Assembly (NCBI RefSeq): GCF_003240585.1
Contig: NZ_PCDP01000048.1
Coordinates: forward strand, 30,494 to 94,493
Source of the DNA: Arminella tubonensis
Lineage (GTDB): Bacteria > Pseudomonadota > Alphaproteobacteria > Rhizobiales > Rhizobiaceae
Direction: 5' to 3'
DNA length: 64,000 nt
The notes below the pieces were generated by a model. It made no database searches. It was not told where the DNA came from and saw nothing but the letters and a program-made list of their open reading frames with translations. The position numbers and the translations under genes were made by a program. Shown here piece by piece: positions 8,314 to 16,243 of the stretch. Each line of letters opens with the position of its first letter. Positions within the stretch are counted from its first letter, which is position 1.

Positions 8314-8615
8314 GATGATATCTCCTCTAGCATCTTGCTATTTGCAGTGCGGAGACGAGGATCCGTTCAATGCCTCCGCTGATGAACTAGATCAACGGTC
8401 CGGAAAGCTTATTCCCGGGCAGCCGAAAAATTGTTTTAAGCTATTGATTTCTCTGGCGTGAATTTTTCCCGCGGCCGGTCAGCGGCAAATTTTTGAAGAA
8501 TTTTGCGTTGCGAGGGAATAAAACGGCTCCGAGAGCGATCTGGACAAAGGGAAGACGAAATCGTCCCGATCGCGATCAGGCTCGCGGTTCGGTTAGGCCT
8601 AGCGTCGGGGAAACC
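8314..8615. promoter_or_regulatory. Divergent promoter region between metallo-hydrolase and ECF sigma genes
   Basis: This spacer separates the minus-strand metallo-hydrolase operon from the plus-strand sigma factor. It holds the second copy of TTGCTATTTGCAG (8335-8347) and an imperfect palindrome TGATGAACTAGATCAA (about 8380-8395). The AT-rich stretch around 8427-8450 may hold promoter elements. I could not identify a convincing ECF -35/-10 pair. AGGAGA precedes the metallo-hydrolase ATG. Confidence 0.4.
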
Positions 8616-9374
8616 ATGACAAGCGTAGAAACGGCATTCACATTCCAATTCAACGGCCGGCTTTTCCCGCTGTGCGACCAGCCATCGACGCGCTCGTCAG
8701 GCATTCGTTTTCAATTGCATACCTTCGTTGCGGCGGTCAGGGGGCTCGCCGCGACGGTGGTGGAGGTCAGAGCCGCGTCAGAACCAAGACAGGCCGCAGC
8801 TCTGACCTCCGCTCAAGGTGCTTCGACACATCGCTTTCAGCAGACGATCATGCCGCACCTGGATTCAGCTTATAATTTTGCGCGCTTCCTCAGCCGGGAC
8901 GCCGACGCGGCGCAAGATATCGTTCAGGATGCGTTCCTGCGGGCCTTCAGGAGCTATGAGGGCTATCGCGGCGGCGATCCCCGCGCCTGGTTATTCACCA
9001 TTGTCAGGAACTGTTATCATGCCTGGCTGCAGCAACGTCGTCGCAAGGCGCGCCTGGAAGTTCCCCTGAGCGACGGTGCCGACGATGGGGATGCTGGCAC
9101 GCCCATAGGGCATGAGATTGCGTCTGACGAAGACTCCGCGGAGACGACAATGATCCGCGACACAGAGGCCCAACGGGTTCGGGCGGTCATCAACACGCTG
9201 CCGGAGGCGATGCGCGAAGTGTTGATCCTGCGCGAGCTCGAAGATCTCTCCTACCGGCAGATTGCCGAAGTCATAGACGCGCCGATCGGCACCGTCATGT
9301 CGAGGCTTGCCCGGGCGCGACGCGACTTTGGCCAAGCCTGGCTTGCCGCAGAGACGTGCGGGGCAACGGTATGA
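8616..9374 (+). CDS. ECF-type RNA polymerase sigma factor
   Basis: The sigma-70 family signature is clear. Region 2 reads ARFLSRDADAAQDIVQDAFL and SYEGYRGGDPRAWLFTIVRN. After an acidic linker, region 4 reads LPEAMREVLILRELEDLSYR and IAEVIDAPIGTVMSRLARAR. The stop overlaps the anti-sigma start by ATGA, a usual arrangement for a sigma/anti-sigma pair. I start it at the ATG at 8616 (GGGG nearby), giving 252 residues; that leaves an unusual N-terminal extension of about 75 residues before region 2, so a later start is possible. The likely targets are its own operon and the divergent metallo-hydrolase genes. Confidence 0.9.
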   Translation: MTSVETAFTFQFNGRLFPLCDQPSTRSSGIRFQLHTFVAAVRGLAATVVEVRAASEPRQAAALTSAQGASTHRFQQTIMPHLDSAYNFARFLSRDADAAQDIVQDAFLRAFRSYEGYRGGDPRAWLFTIVRNCYHAWLQQRRRKARLEVPLSDGADDGDAGTPIGHEIASDEDSAETTMIRDTEAQRVRAVINTLPEAMREVLILRELEDLSYRQIAEVIDAPIGTVMSRLARARRDFGQAWLAAETCGATV

Positions 9375-10171
9375 GCGATCCGGAAAAGGAAGGCTGCGCC
9401 GAGTGGACCGTGATGCTGCACGGCTTTGTCGACGGCGAACTCGATTCCGTGCACGCGGCAGAATTCGAGAGCCATCTGGCCACATGCCCTGACTGCACGG
9501 ACGAGATGGAAAGGCTTTATGCGGTGAGGAGAAGGATCGGCCAAGACGGTGTGAAATGGCAAGCACCGGAGGACGTCCGTTCTCGGATAATGGAGACGCT
9601 CTCGCTTGCGGACAGACCCGCGTCGCCGATCCCGCGAGATGTGCCGGCAGAAACCGGCTGGCAGCGCCTTGTTCGTTTCGTCAGGCAATGGAGCTATGTT
9701 CCGTCGCTGGCGGCGTTGGCGGCAAGCCTTCTGCTGTTCGTGAACGTGAGCCGCCAGGACCTGCCTGTTCAGGACGAGATTGTCGCCAGCCATGTGCGGT
9801 CCATGCTCGCCAGCCACCTCGTCGACGTCGAGACATCCGACCAGCACACGGTCAAACCGTGGTTCAACGGGAAGATCGATTTCTCGCCTCCCGTCGTCGA
9901 TCTTGCCGCACAGGGCTTTCCGCTGGTCGGCGGCCGGGTCGACTATATCGACGGCCGAGTTGTAGCCGCCCTCATCTATCGCCGCCACGGGCACGTTATC
10001 AATCTTTTCGTTTGGCCGGGGCCACCCGCGAGGCAGACAACTTCGACACACGAGGGCTACAATCTTGACGGATGGTCCGGCGGCGGGTTGTCGTTTTGGG
10101 CAATATCGGATGTGAGCGCTGCCGATCTCTCAGCTTTTCGGGATGATTTTTTCAAGCAGGCGGGGCTTTAG
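9371..10171 (+). CDS. Zinc-finger anti-sigma factor, membrane-anchored
   Basis: The 266-residue protein starts at an ATG overlapping the sigma factor stop. The N-terminal zinc-binding anti-sigma motif is HAAEFESHLATCPDC (HxxxCxxC), preceded by the usual LHGFVDGELD. A single membrane segment lies near residue 110 (SYVPSLAALAASLLLFVNV). The C-terminal half is a predicted periplasmic domain of about 130 residues containing VAALIYRRHGHVINLFVWP and WAISDVSAADLSAF. It should hold the sigma factor at the membrane until a periplasmic signal arrives. The nature of that signal is unknown. Confidence 0.88.
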   Translation: MSDPEKEGCAEWTVMLHGFVDGELDSVHAAEFESHLATCPDCTDEMERLYAVRRRIGQDGVKWQAPEDVRSRIMETLSLADRPASPIPRDVPAETGWQRLVRFVRQWSYVPSLAALAASLLLFVNVSRQDLPVQDEIVASHVRSMLASHLVDVETSDQHTVKPWFNGKIDFSPPVVDLAAQGFPLVGGRVDYIDGRVVAALIYRRHGHVINLFVWPGPPARQTTSTHEGYNLDGWSGGGLSFWAISDVSAADLSAFRDDFFKQAGL

Positions 10172-10316
10172 ACCGTTATCTGCGAAGCCCGTCCGGCAAT
10201 GCCGAAACGCGGCCTTCTGTCCGAACGCGCTGCTTCATGTTGCTGTCAGCTTTTGACGACATGGTGGGTGGCGGGCCCCGACGAGATCGTCGCTCGGTCG
10301 GCCGCGAGACAGGAAC

Positions 10317-10826
10317 ATGCAGCCCATGCCGCAATCCGCCACAACCGGCTATAGTCTTCTTCAACGTTTTCTTCATTGGGCCGTCGCCCTTCTCGTCTTC
10401 TTCAACCTGCTGTTTCCCGATGGGATGAACGCTTGGCGGCACATCGTCCGCCGAGGCGATACTCCTTCCGCAGCAGATATTTCTGCGGCGAATATTCACG
10501 CCTATCTCGGCATCGCAATTTTGATCCTCGCGGTGCTACGCCTCTTCCTGCGTTCCTTTCACGGTGTGCCGGCCCATTCCGCTGAAGAGCCCAAAGTTTT
10601 TCAGGTTGCAGCCAGGATTGCACATGGCGCGTTGTATTTGCTGATTTTTGCAATGCCGCTGTCGGGAATGGCAGCTTATTATTTTGGCGTAGACCTTGCT
10701 GGTTCGATCCATGCAGGCATCCTCAAGGCCATTCTCTGGACCCTGATCGGCGCCCACATTGCCGGTGCTCTCGTTCATCAGTTCTACTGGCAAACAAATG
10801 CCCTTCGTCGGATGACGATCGGATAA
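10317..10826 (+). CDS. Cytochrome b561
   Basis: A 169-residue four-helix membrane cytochrome. Haem-ligand histidines are in LLQRFLHWAVALLVFF (helix 1), NIHAYLGIAIL (helix 2), ARIAHGALYLLIFAMPLSG (helix 3) and LIGAHIAGALVHQFYW (helix 4). Bacterial b561 proteins move electrons between quinone and periplasmic partners or oxidise superoxide. It sits 145 bases downstream of the anti-sigma gene and may belong to the same stress regulon; that link is inferred. A second ATG three codons in is an alternative start. Confidence 0.9.
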   Translation: MQPMPQSATTGYSLLQRFLHWAVALLVFFNLLFPDGMNAWRHIVRRGDTPSAADISAANIHAYLGIAILILAVLRLFLRSFHGVPAHSAEEPKVFQVAARIAHGALYLLIFAMPLSGMAAYYFGVDLAGSIHAGILKAILWTLIGAHIAGALVHQFYWQTNALRRMTIG

Positions 10827-10875
10827 GGCGTACCGCATATCTGGGTACGACCCGCCCACAGCAGGTCACCCATGC

Positions 10876-10905
10876 AAAAACGCCCGTTTGGATGAACGGG
10901 CGTTT
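10876..10905 (-). terminator. Rho-independent terminator of the DUF1127 gene
   Basis: AAACGCCCGTT and AACGGGCGTTT form a perfect 11-base-pair stem with a six-base loop. Read on the minus strand the stem is followed by TTTTT, so it terminates the small minus-strand gene at 10946-11092. It may also stop read-through from the b561 gene. Confidence 0.8.
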
Positions 10906-10945
10906 GACGTGAGTTGCTCGCCGAAGAAGCGCGGCAACAAAATTA

Positions 10946-11092
10946 TCAGCGGGTAATGGCGTCGCGGGCAATCCGGCCGATCTCCGCGCGGTCTATTCCG
11001 AGATCAGACAGGCCACGCGCGGACATGCGGCCCAGTTCATTGACCGTCTGGCGATACTTCCGCCAGTTGTTGAAAGAGCGTGCTACGTTCAT
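10946..11092 (-). CDS. DUF1127 small basic protein (YjiS-like)
   Basis: A 48-residue ORF, shorter than most ORF-calling cut-offs. It begins MNVARSFNNWRKYRQTVNEL and continues through RGLSDLGIDRAEI to end in RDAITR. That is the complete DUF1127 consensus: a WRxYRxTxxEL segment followed by a LxDIGIxRxEI-like half. GGGGAG precedes the ATG at 11092, and a strong terminator follows. In Agrobacterium and Rhodobacter, DUF1127 proteins have been tied to small-RNA, phosphate or stress responses; this copy's role is unknown. Confidence 0.88.
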   Translation of the reverse strand: MNVARSFNNWRKYRQTVNELGRMSARGLSDLGIDRAEIGRIARDAITR

Positions 11093-11412
11093 GATGCTCC
11101 CCTTTCTAGGTTCAGCAGCGGCAGCGAAAACCGCTGCCTTCCATTCGATGACCAGGATATAGGCGCTCCTTGGCCCGAATCACAGACAAGATCACTCACG
11201 GCACCCATGCGTTTATGCATATCCAATGATAAACTTGGTTATTTTGTAGTCACGTTCTCTGGGTCGTTCCCTGGCCGAATCTAACCACCGCCGCGGGAAA
11301 GCCAGCACCGAGCTTCTGCATCGGCAGCGTTGCCGGCATTGCGACCATATCCTACCATCTGGATTGCTCGACGCGTCAGCACAGCGCTTGAGAATGATAC
11401 TTGCGAGGAATT

Positions 11413-11883
11413 ATGAGCGGCAACATGGGCCACAACTCAGTGAGGCTGTCCGAGGATCCGGATTTCTTCAATCTGCTGACCGACAGCTACGCCCGCTCGG
11501 TTGGAAGGCTTCTTGTCGAAAGTGGTCGTGATGCCGGTTGGCTATATCATCACGCACCATTCGTCGTCGTGGCGCACAACACCGATACCGACCCCCGCTT
11601 CATCTATGCCAACAAGGCGGCCCAACGCTGCTTCGAATATGACTGGGACGAATTCACAACCCTGCCGTCGCGTCTCTCGGCAGAACTCCCCAACAGGACG
11701 GAACGACAGTTGCTTCTGGATAAAGTTACCCGTGACGGCTTCGCCTCGGGCTACCGAGGTGAGCGGATAGCCAAATCCGGCCGCCGCTTCTGGATGGAAG
11801 ACGGCGTCGTGTGGGAGCTGATCGACCGAGACGGCAAGCGGCATGGCCAGGCCGCAACCTTTTCGCTATGGAGAGAAAGCTAG
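11413..11883 (+). CDS. MEKHLA-domain (PAS-like) protein
   Basis: A 156-residue protein matching a stand-alone MEKHLA domain, a PAS-related module. Visible blocks are LTDSYARSVGRLL, YHHAPFVVVAHNTDTDPRFI, YANKAAQRCFEYDWDEFTTL and a closing GKRHGQAATFSLW. The ATG at 11413 follows GAGGAATT; an upstream TTG is in frame but less likely. The domain is proposed to sense light, redox or small ligands. There is no attached output domain and no adjacent effector, so its function is open. Confidence 0.82.
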   Translation: MSGNMGHNSVRLSEDPDFFNLLTDSYARSVGRLLVESGRDAGWLYHHAPFVVVAHNTDTDPRFIYANKAAQRCFEYDWDEFTTLPSRLSAELPNRTERQLLLDKVTRDGFASGYRGERIAKSGRRFWMEDGVVWELIDRDGKRHGQAATFSLWRES

Positions 11884-12009
11884 TCGACGGTTGCCGCAAT
11901 CCCTGACGTGGCGCGGCTTTCTTGCGACGCGAAGGTTCGCGCCTCGCGGTCCCGAACCTGTCTTATGCCGGAGACCCGCCTACGCGAAATCGCACCCCCA
12001 GCATAATTT

Positions 12010-12060
12010 TGAGAAAAGGTTTTTTCTCTTGACATCCCGACTGAGAAAAGCTTTTTTCTT
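12010..12060 (+). promoter_or_regulatory. Tandem palindromic operator candidates upstream of the lacI-type gene
   Basis: Two near-identical 19-base palindromes, TGAGAAAAGGTTTTTTCTC (12010-12028) and TGAGAAAAGCTTTTTTCTT (12042-12060), lie 32 bases apart, about three helical turns. They flank a consensus -35 hexamer TTGACA at 12029-12034. The arrangement suggests paired operators for the LacI-family regulator encoded immediately downstream and autoregulation of the whole sugar operon. No clear -10 box follows, so the promoter call is tentative. Confidence 0.55.
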
Positions 12061-12079
12061 TTCACTGCTGGAGGCTAAG

Positions 12080-13096
12080 CTGGATACGTCTGGGAATAAA
12101 CGCACTACAATTCATGACCTTGCTGCCGCCGCCGGAGTGAGCATCTCGACGGCGTCCAAAGCATTGAACAATACCGGCCGGATGGGAGACGAAACACGCA
12201 AGCGCGTAAAGCGTATCGCTACCGAAATGGGCTTCAGGCCGAATGCAATGGCACGTGGCCTGCTCAGTAAACGCAGCTTTACGATTGGGCTTTTAACCAA
12301 CGATACCTACGGCCGCTTCACGCTGCCTGTCATGGCCGGCGTGTCCGATGCGCTGCTCGATCATGGCGTCTCGGTGTTCCTTTGCGCAATAGAGGACGAT
12401 CCGGCGCTTGGACAAACACATGTGGAGGCAATGCTCGACAAGCAGGTGGACGGCATTATCGCCTCGGGAAAACGTGTCGATAAGCGGCTGCCTGTCGACT
12501 TGTCGAACCTTCAGGTCCCAGTGGTTTACGCTTTCACTGAGGGAACCCCGGATAGCGTGACGTTTCGGTCGGACGATGCCCAGGGGGCGCGGCTGGCGGT
12601 GGAATGGCTGAGGAAACTCGGGCGTCGTCATATCGTCCACGTCACCGGCCCGGAGGCCTTCTTCTCAGTGCGGGAGCGGGCTGCCGCTTACCGGGAAGTT
12701 GCCGGTGAGATAGAGCCAGTGATGTACGGCATCTGGGCGGAGAGCTGGGGCCATGAGGCCGTGCAGAGGATCTGGACACGTCCTGGGGGAAAGCCAGATG
12801 CAATCTTTTGCGGCAACGATCAGATCGCGCGGGGAGTGGTGGATGCTCTTCGCGAGCGGGGCGTCAAGGTTCCGCAGGATATTTCGGTGGTTGGCTTCGA
12901 CAATTGGGAGATTGTCGCAGGACAAACGCGACCACCGCTGACCACGGTGGATATGTGCTTGAAGGAACTTGGCCGCCAAGCAGGGCTAACGGTGCTCGCG
13001 ATGGCGGAAGGACGGCCGGTGGAGCCGGGAGTGAGGAAATTGCCATGCCGTTTGGTGGTGCGGCAGTCATGCGGGGCTGAAAACCTCGAAGAATAA
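12080..13096 (+). CDS. LacI-family transcriptional regulator of the arabinoside locus
   Basis: The N-terminal LacI HTH is TTIHDLAAAAGVSISTASKA with hinge GFRPNAMARGLLSKRS, followed by a periplasmic-binding-protein-like sensor domain (IGLLTNDTYGRFTLPVMAGV, DAIFCGNDQIARG, DISVVGFDNWE). No ATG or GTG lies just before the HTH. I mark a CTG at 12080 because GGAGG sits five bases upstream and it yields the normal family length (338 residues). TTG at 12029 is the alternative, but it coincides with the -35-like TTGACA between the operator candidates. The gene heads a row of ABC transporter and GH127 genes, which it presumably represses until a sugar binds. Confidence 0.87.
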   Translation: MDTSGNKRTTIHDLAAAAGVSISTASKALNNTGRMGDETRKRVKRIATEMGFRPNAMARGLLSKRSFTIGLLTNDTYGRFTLPVMAGVSDALLDHGVSVFLCAIEDDPALGQTHVEAMLDKQVDGIIASGKRVDKRLPVDLSNLQVPVVYAFTEGTPDSVTFRSDDAQGARLAVEWLRKLGRRHIVHVTGPEAFFSVRERAAAYREVAGEIEPVMYGIWAESWGHEAVQRIWTRPGGKPDAIFCGNDQIARGVVDALRERGVKVPQDISVVGFDNWEIVAGQTRPPLTTVDMCLKELGRQAGLTVLAMAEGRPVEPGVRKLPCRLVVRQSCGAENLEE

Positions 13097-13135
13097 CGCA
13101 GGGCGCGGGGAGTTGCGCCAATTGGGAGGAGTGTC

Positions 13136-14374
13136 ATGATCAAGCGTTTATTGGTGGCGACCAGCGTCGCAACCCTATGCCTGGTGTCGGGAGCATCGGC
13201 CGCCGAGAAGATCGATATGTGGGTCCGCTCGGGTATCGGCGAATCCTTCAAGAAGGTAGTGGAGGCCTATAATGCCAGCCACGAGAACCAGGTCGCAGCG
13301 ACAGAGGTTCCCTTTTCGGAACTCGTCCAGAAATACGCGACGGCAATCGCTGGCGGGCAGGCTCCGGACGCGCTTTCGATGGACTTGATCTACACGCCGG
13401 CCTTTGCAGCGGCCGGCCAGCTTGAAGATCTGACGGATTGGGCAAAGAAGCTGCCCTATTTCAACTCACTCTCACCGTCCCACGTCAAGCTCGGCACCTA
13501 TCAGGACCATATTTACGGACTTCCGCTTTCAGTCGAGACCTCTGTTTTTGCGTGGAATAAGGACCTCTACAAGAAGGCGGGCCTTGACCCTGAAAAGGCA
13601 CCTGCAAGCTGGGAAGAGATCGAGGCCAACGCGGAAAAGATCCGCAAGCTGGGCGACGATACCTATGGCTTCTATTTCTCCGGCGGCGGCTGCGGCGGCT
13701 GCATGATCTTCACCTTTACCCCGCTGGTCTGGGGTGCTGGCGCAGACATCCTTTCAGCCGACGGCAAGAAGGCAACGCTCGATACCCCGCAGATGCGCAA
13801 GGCCGTCGGCTTCTATCGCGACATGGTCAAGAAGGATCTCGTACCGGCCGGTGCAGCCAGCGACAATGGCGCGAACTTCCTGAGCTTCACCAGCGGCAAG
13901 ATCGGTCAGCAGAGCCTCGGCGCCTTCGCCATCGGAACGCTGGTAACCGAGCATCCCGACATCAACTTCGGCGTCACGCTGATCCCCAGCGTCAACGGCG
14001 GCACGTCTTCCTTTGCCGGCGGCGACAACTTCGTCATCACCAAGGGCACCAAGAAGATCGATGCGGTGAAGGAGTTCCTCGAATATATTTACTCGATGGA
14101 CGGTCAGAAGATCATGGCGAAATATGGAAGCCTGCCGACACGCGGCGATATCGCCGAAAAGGTCCTTGAAGGTCTGGATCCCCGCATGCAGGTCGGTCTC
14201 AAGGCCATAGGCGTCGCCAAGACCCCCTATACGCTGCAGTTCAACGATTTGATCAACAGCGCGAACGGGCCTTGGGCAGGCTTCACCAACGCCGCCATTT
14301 TCGGTGACGATGTCGATGCCGCTTTCGCAAATGCCCAGTCGGAAATGCAGTCGATCATCGACAGCGCCCAATAG
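13136..14374 (+). CDS. Sugar ABC transporter substrate-binding protein (family 1)
   Basis: The 412-residue protein has a clear signal peptide (MIKRLLVATSVATLCLVSG, cleavage after ASA). Its body is of the MalE/UgpB type: VAATEVPFSELVQKYATAIA, PDALSMDLIYTPAFA, LPLSVETSVFAWNKDLYKKA and a C-terminal TPYTLQFNDLINSANGPW. A CGGCGGC cysteine/glycine cluster near residue 185 is notable. GGGAGGAG precedes the ATG. It delivers an oligosaccharide or glycoside to the two permeases encoded next. Given the GH127 enzyme in the operon, an L-arabinofuranose-containing sugar is plausible. Confidence 0.92.
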   Translation: MIKRLLVATSVATLCLVSGASAAEKIDMWVRSGIGESFKKVVEAYNASHENQVAATEVPFSELVQKYATAIAGGQAPDALSMDLIYTPAFAAAGQLEDLTDWAKKLPYFNSLSPSHVKLGTYQDHIYGLPLSVETSVFAWNKDLYKKAGLDPEKAPASWEEIEANAEKIRKLGDDTYGFYFSGGGCGGCMIFTFTPLVWGAGADILSADGKKATLDTPQMRKAVGFYRDMVKKDLVPAGAASDNGANFLSFTSGKIGQQSLGAFAIGTLVTEHPDINFGVTLIPSVNGGTSSFAGGDNFVITKGTKKIDAVKEFLEYIYSMDGQKIMAKYGSLPTRGDIAEKVLEGLDPRMQVGLKAIGVAKTPYTLQFNDLINSANGPWAGFTNAAIFGDDVDAAFANAQSEMQSIIDSAQ

Positions 14375-14394
14375 TCTCTCCCTCCGGCGGGCCT

Positions 14395-14430
14395 GGTCGG
14401 AAGGCGGTGGCAGCCTTCCGACCGATTTTT
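14395..14430 (+). terminator. Hairpin with T run between binding-protein and permease genes
   Basis: GGTCGGAAGGC and GCCTTCCGACC form an 11-base-pair stem with a seven-base loop, followed by GATTTTT. Its place right after a substrate-binding protein gene fits the common pattern of partial termination or 3' protection that raises binding-protein output over the permeases. Confidence 0.65.
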
Positions 14431-14453
14431 CAAGAAAGATGCGGAGCGTTTGA

Positions 14454-15371
14454 ATGGCCGATACCGGTCGAATACAGCTATCACCCATGCGCAAGCGGCG
14501 AGGCAGATCGCAGTGGCGCGGGATGGTCTATATCGCCCCGGCCATGGCGCTCGTCATCGTTTTCTTCGTGATGCCCGTGCTCTTTACGGGATGGATGAGT
14601 CTGCACAACTGGCCGCTGATGGGAGCCTCGCGCTGGATCGGTTTCGGCAATTACACTCGCATGCTCAATGACGCCCGCTTCATGTCGGCTTTGAATTTCA
14701 CTGCATACTATACAGTGATCGTCACGATCGCGATCTTCGCCGTTGCCTTCCCACTTGCGATCTTCGTCGAGAAGGAGCGGCAATTCGTCAGCACCTATCG
14801 GACCATAATCTTCCTCCCCGTCGTCGTCGGCCTTGCCTCGGCCTCGCTGCTCTGGGTCTGGCTTTCCAATGTCGACAGCGGCTTCATCGGCCCGGCCTTG
14901 AAGGCGCTGGGCCTGGTGGAAAAAAGCCCGAACCTGCTTGCAACCTTCGACAGCGCCTTTCTGACGATCATCGTCATGGTCGTCTGGAAAATCGCCGGTT
15001 TCACCATGATCATCCTTCTGACGGGACTTCAGGCCATTCCGGCGGAGCTCACGGAGGCAGCCCGCATCGACGGGGCAAGCCGCTGGCAGCGCTTCCGGCA
15101 TCTGACCCTGCCGCTGATGCGCCGCACCATCGCGCTCGCGCTGATCGTATCCGTGACGGGCTCGATCCTCGCCTTTGACCAGTTCTACATCATGACGAGC
15201 GGCGGGCCGCAGAACCGGATGATCTCGGTCGTCTACTACATCTTCAACCAGTCCTTCGTGTCGTTCAATCTCGGCTATGGAGCGGCGCTCTCGATTGTTC
15301 TCCTCGCCATACTGATGGTGATCAGCGTTGCGCAGCTGTGGTTGTTGCGTGTGGGAGACGACCGCCCATGA
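14454..15371 (+). CDS. Sugar ABC transporter permease (MalF/UgpA type)
   Basis: A 305-residue inner-membrane permease with six membrane segments and the EAA loop ELTEAARIDGASRWQRFRHL, which docks the ATPase. The N-terminal QWRGMVYIAPAMALVIVFFV and the VFFVMPVLFTGWMSLHNW segment are typical of family-1 carbohydrate permeases. Its stop overlaps the next permease start by ATGA. It works with the downstream permease, the binding protein and the ATPase encoded after the GH127 gene. Confidence 0.92.
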   Translation: MADTGRIQLSPMRKRRGRSQWRGMVYIAPAMALVIVFFVMPVLFTGWMSLHNWPLMGASRWIGFGNYTRMLNDARFMSALNFTAYYTVIVTIAIFAVAFPLAIFVEKERQFVSTYRTIIFLPVVVGLASASLLWVWLSNVDSGFIGPALKALGLVEKSPNLLATFDSAFLTIIVMVVWKIAGFTMIILLTGLQAIPAELTEAARIDGASRWQRFRHLTLPLMRRTIALALIVSVTGSILAFDQFYIMTSGGPQNRMISVVYYIFNQSFVSFNLGYGAALSIVLLAILMVISVAQLWLLRVGDDRP

Positions 15372-16231
15372 ACCTGCCAAAAGCGCGCCGCGCTCGCAAA
15401 GCCGCCCGGGCGAAGTCGGCCTACCACACGGCCGGAATTATCATCGCAGTGTTCTTTCTGGCGCCCTTCGCCGTTACCCTGCTCGCCTCCTTCCGCCATG
15501 GCACCGAAGCAAGCCTGCCGCCGCTCCCTCCGTGGCCAACGACCGGCATCAGCTTTGACTCTTACCGGTCGCTCGACACATTCGGTTCCGGCATCCTGCA
15601 GCACACGATCAATTCGCTGATCGTATCGCTTGCGACAGTTGTGTTGACCGTCAGCGTCAGCCTGCTGGCAGGCTACGGCTTCTCCCGCTATCGGTTCCCG
15701 TTGAAGAACGTGCTGTTCGTATTGATCATCGCGACACTGATGATCCCGTTCCAGTCTATCCTGACGCCGCTCTTCATCATTCTGGCAAGGCTCGGGCTGA
15801 ACAATTCGTTGCTGGGGCTCACCCTCGTCTATGTGACGCTGCAGCTTCCTTTCTCCGTCTTCATGATGCGCAATGCCTTCGATGCCGTGCCGAAAGAGAT
15901 AGAGGAAGCGGCTCGCATCGATGGTGCCCGCGACCTCGGGCTGCTGGTCCGCGTGCTTCTGCCGCTCGTATTGCCGGGGGCTGCCACGGTCGCGATCTTT
16001 GCCTTCCTCAATGCCTGGAATGAATTCCTGGCGGCTCTCGTGCTGTTGTCTAGCAACGACAAATACACGCTACCAGTCCTAATGATGGCGGTGCGCGCCG
16101 GGCGCCTCGGGGCGGTCAACTGGGGCGCGGTGCAGGCGGGCGTTGCCGTCATGACGCTGCCTTGCCTCGTCGTCTTCCTGCTTCTGCAACGCTACTACAT
16201 GCGCGGTCTCATGGCCGGCGCGGTGAAATGA
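15368..16231 (+). CDS. Sugar ABC transporter permease (MalG/UgpE type)
   Basis: A 287-residue permease starting at the ATG that overlaps the upstream stop. It has six membrane segments and the EAA motif EIEEAARIDGARDLGLLVRV. It carries the usual MIPFQSILTPLFIILARLGL and AFLNAWNEFLAALVLLS stretches and ends in YMRGLMAGAVK, the standard C-terminus of MalG-type permeases. A short, basic N-terminus (KARRARKAARAKSAY) lies on the cytoplasmic side. Confidence 0.92.
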   Translation: MNLPKARRARKAARAKSAYHTAGIIIAVFFLAPFAVTLLASFRHGTEASLPPLPPWPTTGISFDSYRSLDTFGSGILQHTINSLIVSLATVVLTVSVSLLAGYGFSRYRFPLKNVLFVLIIATLMIPFQSILTPLFIILARLGLNNSLLGLTLVYVTLQLPFSVFMMRNAFDAVPKEIEEAARIDGARDLGLLVRVLLPLVLPGAATVAIFAFLNAWNEFLAALVLLSSNDKYTLPVLMMAVRAGRLGAVNWGAVQAGVAVMTLPCLVVFLLLQRYYMRGLMAGAVK

Positions 16232-16243
16232 CACTCAAGAGAA

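Noticed and set aside
8380..8395. TGATGAACTAGATCAA as an FNR/FixK box
   Set aside because: Only one half-site fits TTGAT-N4-ATCAA; the other has several mismatches.
14481..15380. 299-residue frame opposite the MalF-type permease gene
   Set aside because: Highly charged, His/Asp/Arg-rich mirror of membrane-protein codons; not protein-like.
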